NCBI GenBank assembly: GCA_003242885.1
Contig: QKMZ01000006.1
Coordinates: forward strand, 1,840,061-1,904,060
Length of the DNA: 64,000 bases
From: Candidatus Melainabacteria bacterium
GTDB lineage: Bacteria; Cyanobacteriota; Vampirovibrionia; Obscuribacterales; Obscuribacteraceae
Reading direction: 5' to 3'
Shown: positions 40,458-49,817 of the stretch, in pieces
How positions within the stretch are numbered: position 1 is the stretch's first letter
Layout: each line of letters begins with the position of its first letter
Program-made: the position numbers and the translations under genes
The notes under the pieces: model-generated
What the model was told of the DNA's origin: nothing
The model's database searches: none
Seen by the model: only the letters and a program-made list of their open reading frames with translations

Positions 40458-41993
40458 ATGAGAAGACAAGGCAATTATCAGATTCGTAGGGTAGCCGCCC
40501 TGACAGGGAGCCGCATGCGGCTCCTCTACATTTTAGGGGCGTTGTTGCTTCTCGCGCAGACATCAGCCCTTAGCGCCGAGGAATCACTGACCGACCAGGT
40601 CATGAAATTCGATGCAATCAAATTTCGCAACGCAAAAAACCACGCATTCTCTGCAAGTGTGCAAACTCTGCCTGGCGAAAGTGAGCCCAGCGTGCACGTT
40701 TACATGACGCTGAAAAACCACATTTATCCCTATGTACTTTCACTGGGTAACTTCAGTGTCCAAACCTCTGAGGCAGGAGAATCAAAAATCGTCGATGAGT
40801 TCGCAGAGCGCATGCCAATGCCCAACCGTCTTCCAGGGCGCGATGGCTTCAACAAAGGCGATCTTTTCGCAATTCAGTCTTTCGACAAAACGATAGAAGG
40901 TCAATATAAGGAAGCGCTCAAACTTATAGACCACGCCGTGGCAGAGTCTCCCAATAGCTACAGGCTTCACAACAATCGTGGCGTTTTACTAATTCTTACG
41001 GATAAGTCGAAAGAGGATGCGAAGAAAGAATTTAGTGAAGCGATAAGACTGAATGCCAATTGCGCTGCGGCTTATTCCAACAGAGCCTGGCTTTCCGTTG
41101 AGATGCAAACGCCGTCACTTGCGGTCGCCGATGCAAAGGCAGCATTGAAAGCAGATCCGAATTTGAACCCAGCGAAACAATGTCTGGTCAGATCAAAACT
41201 CGAACAAGGCAAGAAAGAAGACGCTGCCAAAATCATTGAAGACGCAGGGCTGATGCAGAAAAACGATACGCAGTCCTTAAAACTGAAAGCAGAGACATTC
41301 ATTGCCAACAAAGACTATAAAAGGGCTCGATTAGCGCTGCGAAAGTTGATGATGATCAATAGCAATGATGCCGATGCGATTCTGCAGCTTGCATATGTAT
41401 GCGATATGGAAGGTAATCTGCTGGAGGCAATAGGGCGCGCCAAACAGGCATTGCAGCTGTGCCCGAAAAGTCCATCAGTACATGAAATAGCTGGAAGATA
41501 TCTGGAGAAAGCTGGAGACCAACGAGCAGCAGCAGTTCAGTACATGGCGGCACTGGAATTTTTGAAAGAGTGGGATCCCAAAGAACGGCAGCAAAAGGCG
41601 CTGTCGGTGGAAAGTGCCTTGTTGAGAATACTTATTCACTGCAATGAGTTCAAACTCGCGGAGGAATGGACCGGCAAAATCACTCGCGAATTTCCGAAGT
41701 CTTCGAAAGCTCACTACAATCGAGCGTGGCTGCTCTCCCAAGGGACAGAAGATTCACATATAAAGGAAGCGCTGCAAGAATATGACATGGCGCTGAAATT
41801 GAATCCTGGGCTTAAGCAAACACATTACAATCTCGCGCTTCTCTCGATGAAGAGGGGCGACAAGGAGCGCGCCGCATCAGAGTTGAAGCTGTTTATCGAA
41901 CTGGCTCCCAATGACCCGGACCACGCCAATGCCAAATCGCTGCTTGCAAAACTGCAGGCGGGCGAAGCGCCGGAAAAGGCGAAAGAGAACTAG
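40458..41993 (+). CDS. Exported TPR-repeat protein
   Basis: A protein of up to 511 residues. A hydrophobic stretch (LLYILGALLLLAQTSALSAEE) acts as signal peptide. It can be read from the ATG at 40458, with a long basic n-region, or from the ATG at 40515, which lies inside a perfect palindrome. After an unrecognised segment (about 45-140) come TPR-like repeats: YRLHNNRGVLLILTDKSKEDA, AAYSNRAWLSVEM, ADAILQLAYVCDMEGNLLEA, SVHEIAGRYLEKAGDQRAA and THYNLALLSMKRGDKERAA. It is probably a protein-binding scaffold in the periplasm. It converges on the DUF4388 gene, only one base away. Confidence 0.8.
   Translation: MRRQGNYQIRRVAALTGSRMRLLYILGALLLLAQTSALSAEESLTDQVMKFDAIKFRNAKNHAFSASVQTLPGESEPSVHVYMTLKNHIYPYVLSLGNFSVQTSEAGESKIVDEFAERMPMPNRLPGRDGFNKGDLFAIQSFDKTIEGQYKEALKLIDHAVAESPNSYRLHNNRGVLLILTDKSKEDAKKEFSEAIRLNANCAAAYSNRAWLSVEMQTPSLAVADAKAALKADPNLNPAKQCLVRSKLEQGKKEDAAKIIEDAGLMQKNDTQSLKLKAETFIANKDYKRARLALRKLMMINSNDADAILQLAYVCDMEGNLLEAIGRAKQALQLCPKSPSVHEIAGRYLEKAGDQRAAAVQYMAALEFLKEWDPKERQQKALSVESALLRILIHCNEFKLAEEWTGKITREFPKSSKAHYNRAWLLSQGTEDSHIKEALQEYDMALKLNPGLKQTHYNLALLSMKRGDKERAASELKLFIELAPNDPDHANAKSLLAKLQAGEAPEKAKEN
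40507..40524. repeat. Perfect 18-base palindrome at the start of the TPR gene
   Basis: GGAGCCGCA joined to TGCGGCTCC, with CTGACAG before and TCTACATTTTAGGGGCG after. It has the GC-rich arm and ATG centre of the hairpin family. Its central ATG (40515) is in frame with the TPR protein, and GGGAG forms part of the left arm, so both ribosome site and start would be buried in the RNA hairpin. Confidence 0.6.
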
Positions 41994-41994
41994 T

Positions 41995-43578
41995 TCACAT
42001 CATCATGTCGGGCAAGTCTTTGAACTTGACGATGTTGACGTTGCTTCTTACAGATTCGTTCTTCGCGGCTTCGGCACCGGCAAGCAAAAACGGCGGATCG
42101 AGGAAATCGTCAGGCATGCCGGCGATACCCATGGAGAGCGCAAGCTCGCTGCCATTGGCGGTTTCTAGGGGTTCTTTCCTGAAGTTGTCTAAGATGCGCT
42201 GAGCAAAAATCGACGCGCCTTGCGCTTTTGTGTTCGGCAGTAGGAAGGCAAAATCAGTACCTTCATAGTGACAGCAAAGATCTGTAGGTCGCTTCATGAG
42301 ATCAAGCCGCTTGCATGCTGCGCTGATATTCTCCATGCTGAGTGGCTCTCTCACAGTCACGGAGCCCTGCCTGATGGTTTTCATCTCAAAGACAATCACC
42401 GAGATATCGCTTTCTGTTCTGAAGCGACGTACGTATTCTTGTTCAAGGAAATATAGAAAAGCCTCATAAGTGTACATACCGGATTCCCGGTTGCGAAGGC
42501 TGTTTGCAATGGCAGCTATGGCATCCGAGTCGATCATTTTCGGCATCAAAACGCTGCTTGCCATTTTGGGCTCGCACTTTTTGATCAAGTCGAGACGCAA
42601 AAGTTGCGCCACTAGACCCGCCCATTTGCTGCGAGGCAAACCTAATCCACGAGCGGCTTCAGCCAATGTAGTCGTTGAATTGAATCGATCGTATAGCTTC
42701 TTGAGTGATGTTGTATCTAGTTTGGATGAGTTAACTATCTCGTCGAATTGTTCTTTCGTGAGACTGGTCTGCTTTTTGTCCAAAAGAGAATCCGCATCGA
42801 TACCGGCGCTAGACAGAAAAGTCGCGCAATCGATAATTTTGACGCCCTTAAGCATGAGCGTATCGAGAGGCTGATCGACGGTTTTTTTGGGTGCAGCTTC
42901 CTTAGGGTGAAACTTGAAGTGACCTTCCTTCCAGGTCAAGACCTCGAGCAAAGCGTCCTGCCCCTCTTCCTCCTCCGAGTACGCGTGGACGGGCGCTCCG
43001 TCCTCAAAGTACACATGGGTGCGGCAATGGGCATTTTCGAAAGTGAGCTTTCCGGTCATCCGTGCCATCTGCATCGATGGAAGCAAATTTGTGACCTGAA
43101 CGAGTGAAAGGTCGCCAGCTAATCCTGCCTTCTTTGGTGTTTCCTTGGGCTCGCCCGAACCATTGAAACCATCAACCGGTTGGTTATCGCGGGTTTGCCT
43201 GGACGTCACTTCCTGCTCGCGGGGAATACCTTCGACCAGGCTGCCATCGAACTTACGAGGCTGCCTTTCGTCCTCCGGAAGCGATGAAGTGACGAGGTTG
43301 TAGACGGCAACAGGGTCGGAGGACACGTACATCCACAAGATTTTGGCGACCGCTTCGTTGAAGATATGCATGCGCCATTCAGGGTCGTCCCCAAATTTAT
43401 TGGCCTCGACGCTGAGCGTATATTCGGCGCCGGTGTGGGAGTCGCCCCAGGAGACCACGACCTTATTTCCGGGCTTAGATTCGGCCTGGGCGAGGTTCTT
43501 CTGCAGGTCGCTCAAAAGCGGGCGGCTTTGTAGCCGCTGAATAGTAGGACCTTTAGGAGATGGCTTTTGCATAGTCAC
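41995..43578 (-). CDS. DUF4388 (PATAN-like) protein with degenerate GGDEF domain
   Basis: A 527-residue cytoplasmic protein. The central part (about 155-245: LVQVTNLLPSMQMARMTGKL, VYFEDGAPVHAYSEEEEGQDAL, LTWKEGHFKFHP) matches DUF4388/PATAN modules found in signalling proteins of cyanobacteria and deltaproteobacteria. The C-terminal third resembles a GGDEF domain with the signature changed to EGTDF (LCCHYEGTDFAFLLPNTKAQGASIFAQRIL, quoted as HYEGTDFAFLLPNT), then ALSMGIAGMPDDF. With the GG lost, diguanylate cyclase activity is unlikely; it may bind nucleotide or act structurally. The first 150 residues are unrecognised. The likely start is GTG at 43578 or the ATG two codons later. Confidence 0.75.
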   Translation of the reverse strand: MTMQKPSPKGPTIQRLQSRPLLSDLQKNLAQAESKPGNKVVVSWGDSHTGAEYTLSVEANKFGDDPEWRMHIFNEAVAKILWMYVSSDPVAVYNLVTSSLPEDERQPRKFDGSLVEGIPREQEVTSRQTRDNQPVDGFNGSGEPKETPKKAGLAGDLSLVQVTNLLPSMQMARMTGKLTFENAHCRTHVYFEDGAPVHAYSEEEEGQDALLEVLTWKEGHFKFHPKEAAPKKTVDQPLDTLMLKGVKIIDCATFLSSAGIDADSLLDKKQTSLTKEQFDEIVNSSKLDTTSLKKLYDRFNSTTTLAEAARGLGLPRSKWAGLVAQLLRLDLIKKCEPKMASSVLMPKMIDSDAIAAIANSLRNRESGMYTYEAFLYFLEQEYVRRFRTESDISVIVFEMKTIRQGSVTVREPLSMENISAACKRLDLMKRPTDLCCHYEGTDFAFLLPNTKAQGASIFAQRILDNFRKEPLETANGSELALSMGIAGMPDDFLDPPFLLAGAEAAKNESVRSNVNIVKFKDLPDMMM

Positions 43579-43996
43579 TAGGCAACCGGTTTAACTCTAA
43601 CGGCTCTCCCTGATGGAGGCCGATTACACTTTTTTATGTTCCACACCAAACAAAAGAAAAGAACATATCTTCAAGAAAGGACTCCTTTTGTATATGTTCC
43701 CACCAACCATCAGGTCTAGCGACATATAATCAACAGCGTTGTCATGAGATCGCGCAGATATACCTAAGATTACCGATAGTAGTCTGCCAGGATCACGGGT
43801 GGTGGCACGAAGGTGAAACCAATAGTGGTGACAAGTCGAAATCAGAAAGGCTAAAATACGGCTGCCCATCTGCTCGAACGTGTCAAAATCTTGTGAGAAA
43901 ATCGCCGCAGATCAGAATATTTCTTGACACCAGATGCAGTGTATAGTCTAATGCGGCTGAAGAAAGCGTGAAAAATTGCGTTAGTGGGGGACTCTT
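43579..43996. other. 418-bp gap between divergent DUF4388 and smc genes
   Basis: No credible gene; the minus-strand frame 43624-43869 has no recognisable features. The gap holds an inverted repeat, GAACATAT (43661-43668) and ATATGTTC (43692-43699), with a third TATGTTCC copy at about 43635, and a sigma70-type promoter for smc (listed separately). Confidence 0.5.
43924..43952 (+). promoter_or_regulatory. Sigma70-type promoter of the smc operon
   Basis: A perfect TTGACA, a 17-base spacer and TCTAAT (one mismatch to TATAAT), about 45 bases upstream of the smc TTG start. Its position predicts a leader of roughly 38 bases containing the GTGGGGG ribosome site. Confidence 0.6.
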
Positions 43997-46900
43997 TTGA
44001 GAATCAAGGAAATCGAACTTGACAACTTCAAGTCGTTCGGTAAGGTAACTCGAGTTCCGCTGCTAGACGGGTTCACGACCATCTCCGGTCCCAACGGATC
44101 GGGCAAGTCAAATATCATCGACAGCCTACTATTTGCCCTAGGTCTTTCCTCTACTCGAACAATGCGAGCGGAAAGATTGCCTGATCTTTTGAACAATCTC
44201 TCCGGCAAAAACGAAGCGAAAGTCACTGTCCGCTTCACTGACGATAAAGAAAAGGAGATTGAAGTATCTCGCCGTATCCGTGTAAAGGATAACGGTTATA
44301 CCAGCACTTATATGCTGAATGGGCGCAATGCCACACTTTCAGAGATTCACGACGAGCTGACCAAGTACAACGTAAGCCCAACCGGCTACAACGTCATCAT
44401 GCAGGGTGACGTCACTGGCATCGTTACAATGAGCGGTTCTGAGCGTCGCAAGATCATCGACGAGCTTGCCGGCGTCGCAGAATTTGATCGCCGTATCGAT
44501 CAAGCTAAAAACGAATTGGCTGCTGTAGCCGAAAAGATCGACCACCAGCGCATCGTTTTGGCAGAAATTGCGGTTCGCCTCGAACAACTTAGATCGGATA
44601 GAGATCACGCTCTCAAATATCTCGAACTAAAGACTCAGAAAGAAACTCTCGAGAAAGACCTTGTATTCGTAAGGCATTCCGAGACAGAAGCCAAGCTCGA
44701 AACAGAACGCAAAGAGCTGGAAAAACTCGACAAGAAAGAAGAAGAACTGCAAGCAAAACTCGAAGAGGTTGAAATCAATCTCGTTAAGCTGCGTGCAGAA
44801 CTCGGCGCGCTCGAGCAAGAAATCCGCGAGAAGGGCGGCAACGAGCAGCTGCTTCTCAGACAAGAATTGGAAAACCAAAGAGGGGAATTAACCCGGGAAG
44901 AAAACAAAGCCAGCAACCTCGCCGGTGTGATTGGCGAAAAAGCGAAGCTGATTAAATCGGTGCAACAACAGATCAAAGCGATCGACAAACACCTCAACGA
45001 CATCACCAAGCAAAAGAAGCAGCACGGCGAAGATATGCAGGCTGTGCAGCTCGGCTTGATGGAGAAGCAAGGTGCTTACAGCGCGGTCATGGCTGAAATC
45101 GAAGTGATGCGACAGGAGAAAGACTCTTCTTCCGAGAAGGTCGCAAGCTTGCACACAGACTTGCAAGCGCTTCGAGATGACCGGCACAAGCTGGAAGTTA
45201 GAAAGACAGAGCTTACAACTACCAAGACCAATCTTGAAAAAGAGTTGGTCGTTTTGCGCGATAAAGCAACCAATTCGATCGGACTTCTGTCGGCATCGAA
45301 GACGACTGTTGCTCAATTCGAGCGTAAATATCAAGATCACGAAGCACTCGTAACGGGCGTGGACAGGACAATCCACCAGCTCGAAGCGGAAATGCAATCG
45401 ACAAGAGAAGAAATCGAAGGCAAGCGTTCGGCATTGGAATCAATGCAAAAACGTTTGATTGAGTTGGAGACGACCAAAGAAGTAGTCGGAGAAAGCGGCT
45501 ATGGACGTGCTGTCGAAGCTATTCTCAATGCGAATATCCCCGGTGTTCACGGAACAATCGGACAACTCGGCAATGTATCCGATGAATATACAAATGCATT
45601 AGAAATCGCTATCGGACCACGCCTCGGTCACGTAGTTGTCGACGACGACCAGATTGCTCAAGAGTGCATCAACTATTTGAAGAAGCACCAAGCAGGTCGT
45701 GCAACTTTCGTACCTCTTAATAAGATTCAAACTCAGCCTCCGGGTCTCTTACCTAATCGCCCGGGCGTAATTGATTTTGCCTATAACCTTATTGATTTCA
45801 ATCCGCGCTTTGCCCGCGCCTTTCAGTACGCTTGCGGACAAACCATCATCGTTCAAGATATGGAAGTGGGTCGCAAACTAATCAACCAGGCGCGCATGGT
45901 CACGCTTGAAGGCGAACTGTTCGATAAGTCCGGTTCTATTTCCGGCGGTATGGACAACAAAGCCAAACTGCACTTCTCATCACGCGGCGAGACTGACCTT
46001 GCTGTTCTAAAACAGACAACAAAAAACCTCAGAGATCAGATCAAGTGGGCGCAAGAGTCGCTCAAAGAAACCGAAGCAGCGCTTACAGATGAGCGCGCCA
46101 AGGCGAATAACTTGCGTGCTGAGCTTTCGCAAAGACTCGTCGAAGTTGAAGCGAAGCGCAAAGCCCAGATCGATTTGGAAAACGATATTGAAGGCGTCAA
46201 GCCGAAATTGAGAGAGCACGGCGACGAAATCGACAAGATCGATCAAGAGATGTCCGGTCTCGATGCCTCATTGAAGGATCTCGGTAAGCAGATCGCTAAG
46301 TTGGAAGACTCACTCAATGAAGTACGCGATGTCGGCAAGAAGACTCGAATCGAGGAGCTGATCACAGAATCCGAAGACTTGCGAGAAGGTCTGGAAGCTG
46401 TCGAGAAAGAACTGAAAGACATTCAGCGTCTTACTGACACGCTTGAGACGGAAGAAAGACTCGAGACGAACAACCGCGAGCAACTCTCGCAACAGCTCAC
46501 CACCTCGACTTCCGAAATGGCAGAGCTGGAGGCGCAGAAGCCACAGTTCGACAAGGTTATTAGTGAACTGCGCGCCTCAATTCAACAGAAAGAACAACAA
46601 ATTACTGTTCTTTCAGAGGAACTCGAAGGGCTCAGAGCCGCTAAAGACAACATTCACGAGAAGCTCACAGGTCTTGAAGTAGACAGAACAAAAGTTGAGC
46701 AAGAACAAATTCATATTGCCGAACAGCGCAAGGAAAGAAAGCTTGCGCACTTTGATTTGCAAAATCAGTTGGTCCAACTCAAGGCCGAAATTGAACGCGT
46801 CCTGGAAGAAAACCCGGGATACGAGCCACCAAATCAAGGTACGGTCGATCAGCTCAAGCATCAGGTCGAAAGATTGGAAAAACGCATGCGTGCGTTAGAA

Positions 46901-47527
46901 CCGGTCAACATGAAGGCGCTGGAAGACTACAACCAAACAGATCAGCGAAAGAAAGAATTGGACGACCACCTCAATGTACTCACAGTCGAGCACGACGAGA
47001 TTCTGCAGCGAATTGCCGGCTACGATGAGCTGAAGAAGCGTACATTCATGGAAGCCTTCGACGCTATCAACGCCAACTTCCAGACCATCTTCGCAGAACT
47101 CTCACATGGTTCCGGTCGCTTAGAACTGGAGAATCCGGAAGATCCATTCAGCGGAGGTCTTATCATTCGCGCTCAACCAAGAGAGAAGAAGATGCAACGC
47201 ATCGAGGCTCTCTCCGGTGGAGAAAAGTCACTGACGGCGCTTTCCTTCGTGTTCGCATTCCAGAGATATGCACCGGCTCCGTTCTACGCATTCGACGAAG
47301 TCGACATGATGTTGGACGGCTCGAACGCCGAGCGTTTGGCTCGCATGGTCAAAGCTCAATCGGAGCAAGCACAATTTGTTGTGGTTAGCCTCCGTCGCCC
47401 GATGATCGAAAATTCCGATCACGCTATTGGAGTTTCACTCCGCGCAGACGGTTTCTCCAGAACTGTCGGCATCAAGGAAATTCACATTCCTGATGAAGAA
47501 CAGCATGCAGCCGCTATAAGCGCTTGA
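43997..47527 (+). CDS. smc: Chromosome segregation protein SMC
   Basis: The ATPase of the bacterial condensin. The 1176-residue protein has the Walker A loop GPNGSGKSNIIDSLLF (about 32-47), long coiled coils (about 170-500 and 680-1010), and a hinge around 500-670 (GVHGTIGQLGNVSDEY to GSISGGMDNKAKL). The C-terminal ABC signature is LSGGEKSLTALSFVFAFQR (about 1072), followed by FYAFDEVDMMLDGSN (Walker B and D loop). The start is TTG with GGGGG nine bases upstream; it leads straight into RIKEIELDNFKSFG, the family start. The gene heads an operon with scpA and scpB, which encode its kleisin and partner. Confidence 0.97.
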   Translation: MRIKEIELDNFKSFGKVTRVPLLDGFTTISGPNGSGKSNIIDSLLFALGLSSTRTMRAERLPDLLNNLSGKNEAKVTVRFTDDKEKEIEVSRRIRVKDNGYTSTYMLNGRNATLSEIHDELTKYNVSPTGYNVIMQGDVTGIVTMSGSERRKIIDELAGVAEFDRRIDQAKNELAAVAEKIDHQRIVLAEIAVRLEQLRSDRDHALKYLELKTQKETLEKDLVFVRHSETEAKLETERKELEKLDKKEEELQAKLEEVEINLVKLRAELGALEQEIREKGGNEQLLLRQELENQRGELTREENKASNLAGVIGEKAKLIKSVQQQIKAIDKHLNDITKQKKQHGEDMQAVQLGLMEKQGAYSAVMAEIEVMRQEKDSSSEKVASLHTDLQALRDDRHKLEVRKTELTTTKTNLEKELVVLRDKATNSIGLLSASKTTVAQFERKYQDHEALVTGVDRTIHQLEAEMQSTREEIEGKRSALESMQKRLIELETTKEVVGESGYGRAVEAILNANIPGVHGTIGQLGNVSDEYTNALEIAIGPRLGHVVVDDDQIAQECINYLKKHQAGRATFVPLNKIQTQPPGLLPNRPGVIDFAYNLIDFNPRFARAFQYACGQTIIVQDMEVGRKLINQARMVTLEGELFDKSGSISGGMDNKAKLHFSSRGETDLAVLKQTTKNLRDQIKWAQESLKETEAALTDERAKANNLRAELSQRLVEVEAKRKAQIDLENDIEGVKPKLREHGDEIDKIDQEMSGLDASLKDLGKQIAKLEDSLNEVRDVGKKTRIEELITESEDLREGLEAVEKELKDIQRLTDTLETEERLETNNREQLSQQLTTSTSEMAELEAQKPQFDKVISELRASIQQKEQQITVLSEELEGLRAAKDNIHEKLTGLEVDRTKVEQEQIHIAEQRKERKLAHFDLQNQLVQLKAEIERVLEENPGYEPPNQGTVDQLKHQVERLEKRMRALEPVNMKALEDYNQTDQRKKELDDHLNVLTVEHDEILQRIAGYDELKKRTFMEAFDAINANFQTIFAELSHGSGRLELENPEDPFSGGLIIRAQPREKKMQRIEALSGGEKSLTALSFVFAFQRYAPAPFYAFDEVDMMLDGSNAERLARMVKAQSEQAQFVVVSLRRPMIENSDHAIGVSLRADGFSRTVGIKEIHIPDEEQHAAAISA

Positions 47528-47534
47528 GGAATTG

Positions 47535-49004
47535 ATGGACGGTCATGACCCTACAACAGTAAACCCGAGTCCAGCTCCTGCTATTGCACAAGCTGTAGAT
47601 CCGGCTGTCCAGGCGGTGGAAGGTCTGAAGACGGTTGTCGCGGAAAATACTGCAAACCAAACGCAAGTCGAAGTTTCGCTTGAGAGTTCAGTTGATGTTT
47701 CAATCGAGAGCTCGATAGAAATTTCTATTGAACGCTCGACAGATGTTGCAATCGAACCTGCTCCATTGGATTTAAATGACGGTGTAATCCTAGAAGATTT
47801 CGATGTCTCCATCGTTGCCAAACAGAAGACTTCAGAAGGCGGGACCAATAAGGGAGCCACTTCTAAAGGCGCGACTGCAAAAGTAAGCACTTCGAAATCA
47901 AAAGGTACTTCCAGATCGGTAAAGTTCGACATTCCGATTTTTGGCGACACGCCATTTGAACAAATAACAATCGAAAGTGCGATTGAGAATGCGTTACAAG
48001 CAAAAAACGCAAGTGTTAGTTTGACGGAAACGGTTTCAAGTGAAGCGGGTTCGACGGAAGCTGGTTCGACGCAAACGAGTTGGACGGAAAGTAGTTTTAT
48101 AGAAACTACTTCAACAGATGCTTCTAGAGAAAGTTCAATAGAATCTTCGGTTGCTGCCGGCGCTTTGACCGACGGGCAGGGCGGCAATCCATCGACCGGC
48201 ATCGAAGCTAGTGTTACCGAAAAGCCTGTCGACGGTATCGAAATCTTGATCAAGCTCGCCGAGTCTGGCGACATCGATCCAAAGAACATCGATATTATCG
48301 ACGTCACCGACAAATTCTTGAAGGCGATTGCCGCCGCACCAAAAGAAAACTTGCGTCAAAGCGGAAGAATCATCTTCCACGCTTCCGTTCTTCTCAGAAT
48401 GAAAGCCGAGGCTCTACTTGCCGCAGCTTCCTCTGAATTGGATGTCGGCGGTGATGACTTCATCGACTTTGATGAAGATTTGCTCGCGATGGATACCGAT
48501 CAGCCCAGACAGATCACACTAAAAGATCTTGAGAAAGCGCTGGTACGCCGCACCAACAACAAACAGAACCGCCAACGTAAAGTTACACTCCAACAGCTCA
48601 TTGACGCCCTGAAAGACGCTGAAAAGCTCGAGAAGGAGCGCCTAGAGAAAAAACCTCGTCAGCGTATTCAGACCGATGGTTATATCGATGTGCGAGATGT
48701 CGAAGACATACTCGAGTTGGCACACGATGAAGATATCGAAGTGACTATCGCGCGTGTCGATCGACTATTGGAAGAGTCGATCAAGATTGGAGACGCGCTC
48801 ACCCTGCTGAAGCTGATTAAGATGCTCGGACCAAAATCAGACTGGGTAGACGCGTTTTTAGCGATCCTATTCTTGTCAAATGCAGGTAAAATAGTATTAG
48901 AACAAGAAGAGTTTTACGGACCTGTACATATCGTACGAGCCGAACCGCCCGCTCTGGGACAGGCTTTTAAGGTGACCGGAACACCAATTGAGATGCAGCC
49001 ATGA
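47535..49004 (+). CDS. scpA: Segregation and condensation protein A with long N-terminal extension
   Basis: The kleisin that bridges the SMC heads. The kleisin region begins near residue 230: VDGIEILIKLAESGDIDPKNIDIIDVTDKFL, seen as IEILIKLAESGDIDPKNI, then RQSGRIIFHASVLLRMKAEALLA. The C-terminal winged helix part is at about 400-489. The first 230 residues are low-complexity, rich in Ser, Thr, Glu, Ala and Val, with repeats such as SLESSVDVSIESSIEISIE and EAGSTEAGSTQTSWTESS. ScpA is normally about 250 residues, so the total of 489 is nearly double. The ATG at 47535 has GAGGA just upstream, and a TTG sits one codon earlier. The start of scpB overlaps its stop by four bases. Confidence 0.88.
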   Translation: MDGHDPTTVNPSPAPAIAQAVDPAVQAVEGLKTVVAENTANQTQVEVSLESSVDVSIESSIEISIERSTDVAIEPAPLDLNDGVILEDFDVSIVAKQKTSEGGTNKGATSKGATAKVSTSKSKGTSRSVKFDIPIFGDTPFEQITIESAIENALQAKNASVSLTETVSSEAGSTEAGSTQTSWTESSFIETTSTDASRESSIESSVAAGALTDGQGGNPSTGIEASVTEKPVDGIEILIKLAESGDIDPKNIDIIDVTDKFLKAIAAAPKENLRQSGRIIFHASVLLRMKAEALLAAASSELDVGGDDFIDFDEDLLAMDTDQPRQITLKDLEKALVRRTNNKQNRQRKVTLQQLIDALKDAEKLEKERLEKKPRQRIQTDGYIDVRDVEDILELAHDEDIEVTIARVDRLLEESIKIGDALTLLKLIKMLGPKSDWVDAFLAILFLSNAGKIVLEQEEFYGPVHIVRAEPPALGQAFKVTGTPIEMQP

Positions 49005-49813
49005 GTCTAAAAGCAAAAATTGAATCAGTTCTATTTTTGACCGAAAAACCGGTCAGAGCTCAGGCCATTGCACGTATCGTCAATGAAGATGTGCAATTGG
49101 TGCGAAAAGCTATATTGGATCTGATCCAGGATTATGAAACCAGAGATGGTGCCCTGGAGATTGCCGATGACGACGGATATATCATTCAGGTCAAGGATCA
49201 ATATTCTTCGATTATCGATGAATTCCTCCCGATGGAATTGCCTCTCGCTTTGTTGCGTACTTTGTCTGCAATTGCTATCAAGCAGCCGGTTGCCCAAGCC
49301 GACATCATCAAGATTCGCGGCGCTGGTGCTTACGACCATATTAAGGAATTGCTCCAGCGCGAACTTATTAATAAGAAGGAAGATGGTCGCTCACCACTGC
49401 TGACAACAACGAAGCAGTTCCAGGACTATTTCAGACTTACGCAGGACGCTAAGTCATTGCGTACAGAGTTGCGCAAGAGCGACAGAAAGAAAGCCAAAGA
49501 AGGGGAAGACGACGGCACTACATTTGATGCCACTCCAGGCGAAGACAGCGAGGCTGACCGTATGGTCGTCCAGCTCACGCTTGATGATGAAGCAAGCGGA
49601 ACAGGAATGGATTCTGGCGCAGATTCCAGTGCTGACTCCAGTTCTTATACAGATTCCGAAAATCGCGAAACGTCAGCTGAATCAGCAAAAGACAAAGTCA
49701 GCTCATTTGCAGATACACGAGTTGATAGCGACACTCCCGCGGTAACTATCGCCCCGGCCGCAGTTGAAGCGGCTATGGAAAGCATGTCAGACGGTTCTGG
49801 TGACCTCGGTTAA
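49001..49813 (+). CDS. scpB: Segregation and condensation protein B with acidic C-terminal tail
   Basis: The third condensin component, a pair of winged helices that dimerises and binds ScpA. Residues 1-155 match the family (KAKIESVLFLTEKPVRAQAIA, LLRTLSAIAIKQPVAQADIIKIRG, LLTTTKQFQDYFRL). Residues 156-270 are an acidic Ser/Asp/Thr-rich tail (DSGADSSADSSSYTDSENRE) without a known domain, about 70-80 residues more than common homologues. Its ATG overlaps the scpA stop (ATGA). Together with the ScpA extension it makes this condensin unusually decorated. Confidence 0.92.
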   Translation: MSLKAKIESVLFLTEKPVRAQAIARIVNEDVQLVRKAILDLIQDYETRDGALEIADDDGYIIQVKDQYSSIIDEFLPMELPLALLRTLSAIAIKQPVAQADIIKIRGAGAYDHIKELLQRELINKKEDGRSPLLTTTKQFQDYFRLTQDAKSLRTELRKSDRKKAKEGEDDGTTFDATPGEDSEADRMVVQLTLDDEASGTGMDSGADSSADSSSYTDSENRETSAESAKDKVSSFADTRVDSDTPAVTIAPAAVEAAMESMSDGSGDLG

Positions 49814-49817
49814 CTAG

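Noticed and set aside
41911..42202. Plus-strand frames over the end of the DUF4388 gene
   Set aside because: Antisense shadows of a gene with clear domain similarity on the minus strand.
43624..43869. 81-residue minus-strand frame in the smc/DUF4388 gap
   Set aside because: No ribosome site, odd composition (Cys/His/Trp) and overlap with an inverted repeat. No similarity to any family I know.
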